DNA from: CAXTTV01 sp964247295
Lineage (GTDB): Bacteria; Chloroflexota; Ktedonobacteria; Ktedonobacterales; Ktedonobacteraceae
Direction: 5' to 3'
Assembly (NCBI GenBank): GCA_964247295.1
Contig: CAXTTV010000088.1
Coordinates: forward strand, 1 to 19,038
Length of the DNA: 19,038 nucleotides
Both the position numbers and the translations under genes were made by a program. Below are positions 5,032 through 12,399 of the stretch, one piece after another. How positions within the stretch are numbered: position 1 is the first letter of the stretch; each line of letters begins with the position of its first letter. The notes below the pieces were generated by a model. It was not told the DNA's origin and searched no databases. It saw only the letters and a list, made by a program, of their open reading frames with translations.

Positions 5032-7497
5032 ATGATTCATCGTCAAGAAGCTGTCATCGGCGGTCGTGTTATGAGCATTGAGACCGGTCGAGTGGCAGAG
5101 CAAGCTAATGGTGCTGTTCTGGTTCGTTATGGCGAGACTATTATTCTGGCGACTGTGGTTGCCAGCGCCGAGCCCCGTGAAGGCGTCGATTTTTTCCCTC
5201 TCACTGTTGATGTAGAAGAACGTATGTATGCCGCTGGTAAGATCCCCGGTGGGTTTATTAAACGCGAAGGTCGCGCTTCTGAACATGCTATTCTCGCCTG
5301 TCGTCTGACTGACCGTCCTCTGCGTCCTCTCTTCCCTAAGGGGTATCGCAACGATGTCCAGATTGTGGTTACCGTTCTCTCTGTAGATCAGGAGAATGAC
5401 GCGGATATTATGGGCATTGTTGGAGCCTCAGCTGCGCTCTCTGTCTCTGATATTCCTTTCGCTGGGCCCGTTGGCGCGGTTCGCGTGGGGTATCTGGACG
5501 ATCAACTGGTGATTAACCCTCCTATCTCTCGGATGCACGAGTCCCGGCTCGATCTCTCAATTGCTGGCACTGCTGATGCCGTGATGATGGTTGAGGCTGG
5601 CGCGAAAGAGTTGCCCGAGGATCTGATGCTGGAGGCGGTCCGCTTCGGCCACGAGGCTTTGCAAGATATTATTAAGATGCAGGACAAGCTGGCTCAGGCG
5701 ACAAATAAGGCAAAGGTTCCTTTCCAGCCCCCGGCCTCCGATACCGAGCTTCAGAAAAAGGTCTCGGATTTTGTGCTCCCTCGCTTTGAGGTGGCGGTAA
5801 ACACTACTGACAAGGCTTCTCGTTCCTCCGCTCTGGATCAGGTGCAGGTTGATCTAATTGAGTCAATGACTGCGGAATATCCTGATCGCTTAAAGGATAT
5901 TTTAAGTTTCTATGAGAAGGAACTGAAAAGCTATGTTCGTAACAATATTCTGGATAGTGGGCTGCGTCCCGATGGCCGCGATTTGAAGACGATCCGTCCG
6001 ATCAGTTGTGAGGTTGGCCTGCTGCCACGTACGCATGGATCGGCGATCTTTACCCGTGGTCAGACGCAGGTGCTCAGCGTGGTAACGCTTGGTTCGCCCG
6101 GTGATGAGCAGATTCTCGACGGTCTGGGCTCAAACGAAAGCAAGCGCTTCATGCACCACTATAATTTCCCCCCTTATTCCACGGGTGAGAGTAAGCCTCT
6201 ACGCGGCCCTGGTCGACGTGAGATTGGACACGGCGCTCTGGCTGAGCGCGCCGTCGCGGCGGTAATTCCGGCTCAAAATGAGTTCCCATACACGATCCGC
6301 GCGGTCTCCGATATCCTTTCCTCCAATGGTTCGAGCTCAATGGGTTCTGTCTGCGGAACCACCCTGGCGCTAATGGATGCCGGTGTGCCAATTCATGCTC
6401 CAGTTGCTGGTGTGGCAATGGGTCTGGTAATTGGCGAGGGAGCGCGCGAGGGTAAGTGGGCGATCCTGACGGATATCCAGGGTATCGAGGATGCCCTGGG
6501 CGATATGGACTTTAAGGTTGCCGGTACCGCCGATGGTGTCACGGCGCTCCAGATGGACATTAAGGTCAAGGGCATTACGTACGAAATTATGGCCCAGGCT
6601 TTGCAACAGGCGCACGAGGGCCGTATGTTCATTATGGAGAAGATGCTTGACGCGATCGACGCACCCCGTGAGGAGCTATCGGAGTTCGCGCCTCGTATTC
6701 AGACTATTAAGATTAATCCTGATAAGATCGGCGCTGTCATCGGCCCAGGCGGCAAGATGATCCGTAAGATCCAGGAGGAGAGTGGAGCCAAGATCGACAT
6801 TGAGGATGATGGCTCTGTAAACATCTCCGCCAATAATGGTGATGCGATGCAGCACGCGATGGATGCGGTTCGCGCTCTGACTGAAGAGGTCGAAGTTGGT
6901 CGCATCTATACCGGGACAGTTCGCCGCATTGTGGACTTTGGCTGCTTTGTGGAGATCCTTCCTGGTAAGGAGGGGCTGGTGCGCACCTCACAACTGGCGG
7001 ATTATCAGGTAATGCGTCCCGAGGATGTAGTTTCGATCGGCGATGAGATTACAGTAATGGTAATCGAGGTTGACGGCCAGGGCCGTATCAATCTTTCGCG
7101 CCGTGCCGCACTAAGCGGTGAGATGCCCAGCGCAGCCGAGTTGGAGAGTGAGCGTGGTCCTCGCGGTCGTGGCGGTATGGGTGGTGGTCGTATGGGTGGC
7201 GGTGGCTATGGCAATCGTGACCGGGACATGGTTCCCAATCGTAACCCCGGTGGCGGTGGCTATGGAGATCGCGGTGGAAACCGGGATCGCGGTGGTTATG
7301 GAGATCGCAATGGTGGCTATGGAGATCGGGACCGCAACCGTATGGGTGGTGGAAACCCTGGTGGCGGCTATGGAGATCGCAGTGGCGGCTTTGGTCAGCG
7401 CCGCCCGATGGGTCCTGGCGGCCCTAATCGCGGCCCTGGCCCTGGCAATCGGGATCGTGGTGGCTTCGGTCCGCGTCCGTCTGATCGCCGCTGGTAG
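5032..7497 (+). CDS. pnp: Polyribonucleotide nucleotidyltransferase (PNPase) with Gly/Arg-rich tail
   Basis: PNPase is a trimeric 3'-5' phosphorolytic exoribonuclease of RNA turnover. The 821-residue product has RNase PH domain 1 (about 1-140, with KIPGGFIKREGR at 70-81), the helical linker (about 145-230), RNase PH domain 2 (about 310-545, with LPRTHGSAIFTRGQTQ at 331-346, SNGSSSMGSVCG at 431-442 and the catalytic-region GDMDFKVAGT at 490-499), a KH domain (about 553-615, GPGG loop at 571-574) and an S1 domain (about 622-692). All core motifs are intact. Unusually, residues about 705-821 form a low-complexity tail of GGYGDR/RGG-like units; the core without it is about the normal size. The start ATG follows ggagga (5023-5028). 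Confidence 0.97.
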   Translation: MIHRQEAVIGGRVMSIETGRVAEQANGAVLVRYGETIILATVVASAEPREGVDFFPLTVDVEERMYAAGKIPGGFIKREGRASEHAILACRLTDRPLRPLFPKGYRNDVQIVVTVLSVDQENDADIMGIVGASAALSVSDIPFAGPVGAVRVGYLDDQLVINPPISRMHESRLDLSIAGTADAVMMVEAGAKELPEDLMLEAVRFGHEALQDIIKMQDKLAQATNKAKVPFQPPASDTELQKKVSDFVLPRFEVAVNTTDKASRSSALDQVQVDLIESMTAEYPDRLKDILSFYEKELKSYVRNNILDSGLRPDGRDLKTIRPISCEVGLLPRTHGSAIFTRGQTQVLSVVTLGSPGDEQILDGLGSNESKRFMHHYNFPPYSTGESKPLRGPGRREIGHGALAERAVAAVIPAQNEFPYTIRAVSDILSSNGSSSMGSVCGTTLALMDAGVPIHAPVAGVAMGLVIGEGAREGKWAILTDIQGIEDALGDMDFKVAGTADGVTALQMDIKVKGITYEIMAQALQQAHEGRMFIMEKMLDAIDAPREELSEFAPRIQTIKINPDKIGAVIGPGGKMIRKIQEESGAKIDIEDDGSVNISANNGDAMQHAMDAVRALTEEVEVGRIYTGTVRRIVDFGCFVEILPGKEGLVRTSQLADYQVMRPEDVVSIGDEITVMVIEVDGQGRINLSRRAALSGEMPSAAELESERGPRGRGGMGGGRMGGGGYGNRDRDMVPNRNPGGGGYGDRGGNRDRGGYGDRNGGYGDRDRNRMGGGNPGGGYGDRSGGFGQRRPMGPGGPNRGPGPGNRDRGGFGPRPSDRRW
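7198..7394 (+). repeat. Imperfect coding repeats in the pnp 3' end (GGYGDR units)
   Basis: The DNA repeats ggtggctatggagatcg-like units of 15-21 nt several times (for example around 7255, 7292, 7313 and 7362), encoding GGYGDR/GGYGNR steps spaced by short Arg/Asn/Asp linkers. Such repeats can change copy number by slippage. They are in frame and belong to the PNPase tail rather than to a separate element. Confidence 0.7.
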
Positions 7498-7527
7498 TCT
7501 CTTTACGCCAATAATGCCATGCTAAAA

Positions 7528-7572
7528 AAGAACATCTATGTTGGGTGCATATCACCCGGCATAGATGTTCTT
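7528..7572 (+). terminator. Terminator hairpin after pnp, possibly bidirectional
   Basis: A 13-bp perfect stem pairs aagaacatctatg (7528-7540) with catagatgttctt (7560-7572); the interior holds a second gggt/accc pair. The + strand tail (gctatttctcttat) is only moderately T-rich, whereas the A-run at 7524-7529 would give a good U-tail on the - strand. It follows pnp by 30 nt, so a pnp terminator is the simplest reading. Confidence 0.7.
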
Positions 7573-7613
7573 GCTATTTCTCTTATAATCCTCAGAAAGG
7601 AATCATAGAGCGT

Positions 7614-8276
7614 ATGTCCGCAGAAGAACTCCTGCAAGAAGTCGCAGTCGAGGTTTCCACCTGCTCCAAATGCAAATTATGTAATGGCCGGAACCGGGCG
7701 GTCCCCGGTGAAGGCGATCCCCACGCGCGTATCCTTTTTATCGGTGAGGGTCCTGGCTTTCACGAAGACAAACAGGGGCGGCCCTTTGTAGGACCATCTG
7801 GACGCTTTCTAGCCGAACTATTGGCGAGTATCAATCTTGAGCGCAAACAGGTATTTATCACCAATGTTGTAAAGTGTCGCCCCCCAGAGAACCGGGACCC
7901 GGAGCCGGACGAGATTAAAGCTTGCGATGACTATCTGGATCGCCAGATCGCCGCGATTAGGCCGAAAGTTATTGTCACGCTAGGTCGTTTCTCCATGGCG
8001 AAATTTTTCCCAGGGGAGCGTATCAGTAGCATTCATGGTCGAGCCCGCAAAAAGGGTGACTATATCTGCGTCCCGATGTTTCATCCAGCCGCCGGCCTAC
8101 GCAATCCTCAAACGATGGAGCAGATGAAGCAGGACTTTAAAAAGCTGCCGATAGTCGTCGCGGAGGCGCGCCGCTTAGCCGCATCCGAGGCAGCCGCAGC
8201 TCCGGCTGAGCCAGTAAAGCCCCTCACGGTAGAGAAGCCGGAGGACGAGCCGCCGCAACAGCTCTCCCTCTTCTAA
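7614..8276 (+). CDS. udg: Family 4 uracil-DNA glycosylase (4Fe-4S)
   Basis: This enzyme removes uracil from DNA to start base excision repair. From the ATG at 7614 (agaaagga at 7594-7601) it is 220 residues; the frame opens earlier but that part overlaps the upstream hairpin. Motif 1 is GEGPG (44-48; usually GEAPG), followed by GRPFVGPSGRFL (55-66) and motif 2 MFHPAAGLR (155-163). Iron-sulfur ligands fit C17, C20, C88 and C104, matching the family 4 spacing; C23 is an extra Cys. Residues about 185-215 are an Ala/Pro/Glu-rich linker ending in QLSLF, which resembles a beta-clamp-binding motif. A TATAAT at 7584-7589, with only a weak -35, may be its promoter. Confidence 0.93.
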   Translation: MSAEELLQEVAVEVSTCSKCKLCNGRNRAVPGEGDPHARILFIGEGPGFHEDKQGRPFVGPSGRFLAELLASINLERKQVFITNVVKCRPPENRDPEPDEIKACDDYLDRQIAAIRPKVIVTLGRFSMAKFFPGERISSIHGRARKKGDYICVPMFHPAAGLRNPQTMEQMKQDFKKLPIVVAEARRLAASEAAAAPAEPVKPLTVEKPEDEPPQQLSLF

Positions 8277-8329
8277 TCGGATAGATTATATTCGTGGGGT
8301 ACCCACCCAGGCCGCAGGGCCGCACGCTT

Positions 8330-8606
8330 GCGACTCTGTTGGGAAAGTCAGGAAGGGTCTTCTCACACGGTGCCATCGTCCGTACGTAGATCGGGTCGCG
8401 TGCGACTCTGCTGGGAAATTCGGAGAAAGATGAAAGATGGCACGTCTTCGCGGCGGAGGACGGCCCGTCGAGCGCCGCGAAGACGTGCCGCATCTGGCGC
8501 ACCGCGCCATGCCTGCGGGGAGATTCCGCATCCCGCCACCTGGCGCACGCTTCGCGAAGCGCTCCTCCCGCACCTCAAGGGCGTTCCCTTTTCCCAACAG
8601 AGTCGC
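8330..8606. repeat. Repeat element A (277 bp, 17-bp terminal inverted repeats)
   Basis: The element fills the gap between the convergent udg and TPR-kinase genes. Its ends are perfect inverted repeats: gcgactctgttgggaaa (8330-8346) and its complement (8590-8606). A third copy with one mismatch is internal (8402-8418). The interior is GC-rich with strong palindromes (8439-8489 and cgcttcgcgaagcg at 8548-8561). A related element in opposite orientation lies at 12400-12833; the segment 8504-8606 matches the reverse complement of 12400-12504 with only a handful of differences. No transposase gene or clear target-site duplication is visible. It is best described as a MITE-like or intergenic repeat element; the open frames inside it look meaningless. 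Confidence 0.85.
8439..8489. repeat. Perfect 17-bp-arm palindrome inside element A
   Basis: The arms ggcacgtcttcgcggcg (8439-8455) and cgccgcgaagacgtgcc (8473-8489) are perfectly complementary. The 17-nt loop can pair further (gacgg with ccgtc). The resulting hairpin is very stable in RNA from either strand, or as a cruciform in DNA. No T-run follows, so it is not a classical terminator, though it could protect the 3' ends of both convergent transcripts. Confidence 0.8.
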
Positions 8607-8617
8607 CAGCGGCGGCC

Positions 8618-11149
8618 CTACATCGTTTCCCATTCCTGAAACATCGGGGTGATCAAGCCTTCAAAGATATCCGAGCGTTTCTCCTCAAAAACCCTCAGGA
8701 CCGCGAAAAGGGGCCGTGGCAGACCCTGTATGCGTGCGGTCGCCAGTTCCGCCATGGCCTCGGGATCGCGCTCTAATGAGGTATAAACAACACCAAGCCA
8801 GAAATGGATATCCTCCCGCCTCTCGATAAGCAGCGCCTGATCTAGCCTCTCTCGCGCCTGCTCATAGTCTCCTCGTAACCAATCAGCGACAGCATGACAA
8901 AGATCTGAAAGATAATCTTCAGGGTCCAGGTCGCCAATTCTGTCCAGGCGGTCCGCGCTCTCCAGGTTGCCTGGCTCAAGGCACATCCGCGCCCATTCCA
9001 GCAGCCACCCATAACTGGTCTGCTGATCGTCCAGTTGCCAGCTCTCCAATATATCAGGGTAGGCCCGCTCAAAATCGTCTTGAGCAAGATAGACCCGGCC
9101 CCGGTTATAATAGGCCTGGGCACTACGTGGGTTTAGTTTAATAGCCTCTGTATAGCTTTCAATCGCCTGAGGGAAGCGGTCCAATAGAATCTCCATATTG
9201 CCACGATGGTTGTAGGCCGAGAAGTTTTTGTGGTCCAACTCAATCGAGCGTGTGTAGCTTTCAAGGGCCTGCTCATATTCCTTGAGATTGCGGTAACAAT
9301 GCGCTCGATTATAATAGAGACGGGGACCCTCCTCATCTAATTCAATGGCTCGATTATAATCTTCCAGGGCTTGAAGATCATCCCCAAGATGATAATGCAC
9401 ATTGCCACGATTAAAGTGAAGGACTCCATCATCTGGAGCCAGATCTAGAGCCCGATCGAGATCTTTAAGAGCACCTGCATAATCATCCCGCGAGATCGCG
9501 ATATTGGCCCGATTACTATATCCAGTAGTATCTTCAGGCTCCATCTCAATCATTTTGGTGCAGTCCGCCAGAGCTTGCTCATACTCGCCTAGAGCATAGT
9601 ATGCCCCCCCACGATTGTTGTAGATCGCGGCATCGGTAGGATCTAACTCCAGCGCCCGGCTATAGTCTTTGATTGCTCCCCGATAATCTCCGGTTGAAGA
9701 GCGAGCCAGTCCGCGATTATATAGAGCCGCGACATCCTCCTGGTGCTGCTCCAAAACTTTTGTAAAGTCTACGATCGCCTGTTCAAACTGCTCAAGATAC
9801 GAGTAAGCCACGCCTCGACTATAATAATAAGAGCTATCCAGTGGCTCAAGCGCGATCGCCTGATTATAATCGTCGAGGGCCTGCATATATTTGTTGATAG
9901 CGGCATAGGCCAGTCCGCGATTATTATAAGCCGCACTATCTCGCGGTTCCAGCGCGATCACACGGGTACAGTCGTCGATTGCCTCGCGATATTTCCCAAG
10001 CGTGTAATATACGCCAGCCCGATTAAAATAAGCCTGACTGTAGCGCGGGTGGAGCTCAATCGCGCGGGTATAATCAGCGATCGCCAGTGTATACTCGCCC
10101 AGAGAGAAATAGGCATCGCCACGATTGCGATAGGCAATGGGATCAAGTGGGTGTTGCAGAACCGCCTGATCGTATTCACCCATGACTCGCCAGTATTTAT
10201 TCAGGCTAATCTGCACATCTGAGATACTCCGGGAAGAGAGGCTCAGGCCTGGTACATGTTCCGCCAGAGCGGGTTGACTTAAAATTAATGGAGTGCGGCG
10301 ACCCGAGAGCAGGCTTTCAGATTGCTGAGCCTCGCGAACCGCCTCGTAAAAAGCCTGAATGCTAGCGTAACGACGCTTAGGATCTTTCTCCAAACCTCGT
10401 AACAGGACCTCTTCCAGGGCGGGCATCGCCATCACCGAGTGCTCCTGAAGTCGTGTTGGCCGTACAAATAAATGTTGAGTCGCGATCTCCGCAAACGATC
10501 CCTTGAAGGGCGGTCTGCCGTTCAACCATTCATATAGGAGCAGAGCCAGCGCGTACTGATCGCTGGCAGGCGTAGAAGCTGATCCCTGCAAAAGTTCGGG
10601 AGCCATATAAGTAATCAGATCGGAGATATTCAGGAGATCCGGCTCCTGGTGGGAACGGGAGATATTGGTCAAGGAGGACAAAGCGAAATCCGTTACCACT
10701 AATTGATTATACTCGCTCAAAAGAATATTCCGAGGCGTCAGCTCTCCGTGGACAATGCCTCGTTCATGAGCATATTGAAGTGCGCCCGCGATCTGCCCGG
10801 CATACGTTACAATTGTCTGGGCAGGTAGCGTCACACCGTCAGCATGACGTTGACCGACACTACCCTGGGACGCGAACGGTATAATCAGAAATGGCAGCCG
10901 CTCTTGAACTCCGAAGACCTTGATCGACAAAATATGTGGATGCTCTAACGTCGCGAGACGGGCCGCCTCTTCCAGAAATTGTTCTTGTCCTGCTTGAGTC
11001 AGCCGAGTATGGAAAATTTTTACAGCGACCTGAGCCGCAACCGAGGTGCTACCTTCTGGCTGTCCCAAGTACACATCGGCAAAGCTTCCCCGGCCAAATA
11101 GATAGATGAGGCGGTACTCTCCGAATAGTTGCCCCTTGCGGTCTACCAT
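8618..11149 (-). CDS. Ser/Thr kinase-like (probable pseudokinase) protein with TPR array
   Basis: From the ATG at 11149 (ggaagg ribosome site, 9-nt spacing) the protein has 843 residues; an open extension to 11338 is rejected because it crosses the promoter. Residues about 10-275 are a kinase fold: Gly-rich loop GRGSFADVYLG (19-29), VAVKIF with K44, APE at 183-185, SDQYALALLLYE (196-207). Key positions are altered: the HRD-xxxxN loop reads HGELTPRN (134-141), so the catalytic Asp is Glu and the usual Lys is Thr, and DFG reads DFA (154-156). Residues about 339-712 hold eleven consecutive 34-residue TPRs (AYxNRGxAYxxLGxYxxAIxDYxxAIxL type), with degenerate ones after. No membrane segment is seen. 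It is divergent from the L,D-transpeptidase. Its partner is unknown; a signalling scaffold is likely. Confidence 0.9.
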   Translation of the reverse strand: MVDRKGQLFGEYRLIYLFGRGSFADVYLGQPEGSTSVAAQVAVKIFHTRLTQAGQEQFLEEAARLATLEHPHILSIKVFGVQERLPFLIIPFASQGSVGQRHADGVTLPAQTIVTYAGQIAGALQYAHERGIVHGELTPRNILLSEYNQLVVTDFALSSLTNISRSHQEPDLLNISDLITYMAPELLQGSASTPASDQYALALLLYEWLNGRPPFKGSFAEIATQHLFVRPTRLQEHSVMAMPALEEVLLRGLEKDPKRRYASIQAFYEAVREAQQSESLLSGRRTPLILSQPALAEHVPGLSLSSRSISDVQISLNKYWRVMGEYDQAVLQHPLDPIAYRNRGDAYFSLGEYTLAIADYTRAIELHPRYSQAYFNRAGVYYTLGKYREAIDDCTRVIALEPRDSAAYNNRGLAYAAINKYMQALDDYNQAIALEPLDSSYYYSRGVAYSYLEQFEQAIVDFTKVLEQHQEDVAALYNRGLARSSTGDYRGAIKDYSRALELDPTDAAIYNNRGGAYYALGEYEQALADCTKMIEMEPEDTTGYSNRANIAISRDDYAGALKDLDRALDLAPDDGVLHFNRGNVHYHLGDDLQALEDYNRAIELDEEGPRLYYNRAHCYRNLKEYEQALESYTRSIELDHKNFSAYNHRGNMEILLDRFPQAIESYTEAIKLNPRSAQAYYNRGRVYLAQDDFERAYPDILESWQLDDQQTSYGWLLEWARMCLEPGNLESADRLDRIGDLDPEDYLSDLCHAVADWLRGDYEQARERLDQALLIERREDIHFWLGVVYTSLERDPEAMAELATARIQGLPRPLFAVLRVFEEKRSDIFEGLITPMFQEWETM

Positions 11150-11225
11150 GAAAAAACACCTTCCTTGTACCAGGATTTCTGTGAATAAAAGTAGATATAA
11201 TTGCGAACAGTCTCCAAGCATCTCT

Positions 11226-11254
11226 ATCGTAGAAGACAGAAGGACAGGCGTCAA
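11226..11254 (-). promoter_or_regulatory. Promoter for the TPR-kinase gene
   Basis: On the - strand ttgacg (11254-11249, 5 of 6 to TTGACA) is followed by a 17-nt spacer and tacgat (11231-11226, 4 of 6 to TATAAT). Transcription would start near 11219, giving a leader of about 70 nt before the ATG at 11149. Confidence 0.6.
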
Positions 11255-11296
11255 GAGAAAAGCATAGATTGAGTATCTATTAAAGACATTTTTCCC

Positions 11297-11411
11297 ATAT
11301 ATGACAGTATCGCGGTAAAATATGGTATCGTATGTCATGTTAGTTTGACATATATATATCTTTCTTGTAGCAACTATGGTAAAATTTTTCTATCTCAATC
11401 ATTCTTATAAT
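11297..11411. promoter_or_regulatory. AT-rich divergent control region between TPR-kinase and L,D-transpeptidase
   Basis: The 363 nt between the two divergent genes are AT-rich. Visible elements are an inverted repeat atgaca (11301-11306) / tgtcat (11333-11338), a direct repeat gtatcg (11307-11312 and 11325-11330), two ggtaaaat words (11314-11321 and 11378-11385), a consensus ttgaca (11345-11350) without a matching -10, and a perfect TATAAT (11406-11411) without a good -35. The + strand promoter of the L,D-transpeptidase should be here but I cannot fix it. The inverted repeat may be an operator. Confidence 0.35.
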
Positions 11412-11512
11412 ATACAGAGAAATTGCGACCATCCTACGTGTTTACAGGAATACAATAGCTTACACTGTGTAGTGGTCATTTTCTCTAATGGGTTCTCATA
11501 TTGGGAGAAAAA

Positions 11513-12277
11513 ATGAATAAATGTAAAAAACTATGTTATTTTGGTATGCTCTCCCTTGTTCTGGCGGCTTTCTTTACCTTCCTACCTATCTCTACACCTC
11601 CAACTCTGGCCGCCTCAACCTGGCAAGGACATACGAACGCATGGGTAAACGTCCGTGCGAGCGTGAACAGTAGTAGTAAATTAGTAAGCACTCTGGCACC
11701 TGATACCAACGTCACTATATATGAAAGTGTCAAAGGTCAGGCTGTTTGGGGTGGTATCTCAACCTGGTATCGTATTTCAAGCTCTACAAAAAATGCACAG
11801 TATGCTTATTCACCTTTAGTAGACAAGGGTAAAGTCAACCTGCCATCAGTTCCAAATGCGGGGAAAGTCATTTTAATCAAACTAGGGCAGCAGCACCTCT
11901 ATGCGTACGATAATCACAATCTGATGTATCAGACTTTGGTCACCAGTGGTCGGCCAGGCCTGGAGACGCCAACGGGGACCTATCATATCTTTGAGAAGGA
12001 TCATCCCACAACATTTCATTCTCCATGGCCTCTGGGATCGCCATACTACTATCCACCAACTTACATCAATTATGCGCTGGCGTTCCGTGAAGACGGATAC
12101 TTCATCCATGATGCGACCTGGAGAAGTGAGTTTGGTCCTGGCACCAACAAATGGCACAATGATCCAGTCTATGGTTGGATGACAGGCAGCCATGGTTGTA
12201 TCAACGTTGATCTTAACGCTGCGCACTGGCTGTACACCTGGGCTTCGAATGGCACGACGGTCCAGATTACCAATTAG
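11513..12277 (+). CDS. Secreted L,D-transpeptidase (YkuD domain) with SH3-like domain
   Basis: L,D-transpeptidases make 3-3 peptidoglycan cross-links or attach proteins to the wall using a catalytic Cys. From the ATG at 11513 (gggag just upstream; TTG at 11501 is a less likely start) the protein is 254 residues. It begins with a signal peptide (hydrophobic 9-28, likely cleavage near TLAAS at 31-35). Residues about 42-105 resemble a bacterial SH3 domain (WVNVRASVNSSSKLVSTL). The YkuD domain is about 118-252: KVILIKLGQQHLYAY, TPTGTYHIF, GYFIHDA with H199, and the active site GSHGCINVD with H227 and C229. All catalytic residues are present. A terminator follows; the neighbouring class A PBP also cross-links peptidoglycan. 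Confidence 0.92.
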   Translation: MNKCKKLCYFGMLSLVLAAFFTFLPISTPPTLAASTWQGHTNAWVNVRASVNSSSKLVSTLAPDTNVTIYESVKGQAVWGGISTWYRISSSTKNAQYAYSPLVDKGKVNLPSVPNAGKVILIKLGQQHLYAYDNHNLMYQTLVTSGRPGLETPTGTYHIFEKDHPTTFHSPWPLGSPYYYPPTYINYALAFREDGYFIHDATWRSEFGPGTNKWHNDPVYGWMTGSHGCINVDLNAAHWLYTWASNGTTVQITN

Positions 12278-12293
12278 CCTCAAATATAGAAAA

Positions 12294-12336
12294 GGTCGGA
12301 AACCTATTGCATTGTTGGGCTTCCGACTCTTTTTTT
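12294..12336 (+). terminator. Rho-independent terminator after the L,D-transpeptidase gene
   Basis: The stem gtcggaa (12295-12301) / ttccgac (12321-12327), with a flanking G-T pair, encloses a 19-nt loop. It is followed by tcttttttt. It lies 17 nt after the stop codon. Confidence 0.8.
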
Positions 12337-12399
12337 GTGGTTTTTCAGAAATGTGTATAGCGATGGCAACGGAAACGATTCCCGTTCCTCCGTAAGCAA

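Noticed and set aside
8293..8308. Palindrome around gggtaccc after udg as a terminator
   Set aside because: Only about 8 bp are self-complementary, with no loop and no T-run.
8224..8652. Several overlapping open frames of 70-115 codons on both strands in the udg/TPR-kinase gap
   Set aside because: They lie inside the GC-rich repeat element with inverted repeats. Open frames in many frames at once reflect composition, and none has a ribosome site or family character.
8940..10150. Regular ~102-nt periodicity, first considered as a repeat array or CRISPR
   Set aside because: The periodicity is the 34-codon TPR repeat read on the - strand. Units diverge at the DNA level and there are no identical repeats with unique spacers. 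No CRISPR array is seen in the window.
9743..10222. 159-codon + strand frame antisense to the TPR array
   Set aside because: It is a shadow of the repetitive TPR coding strand with no ribosome site or recognisable domain.
11150..11338. 63-codon upstream extension of the TPR-kinase frame
   Set aside because: It overlaps the predicted promoter, whereas the ATG at 11149 has a strong ribosome site just before the kinase domain.
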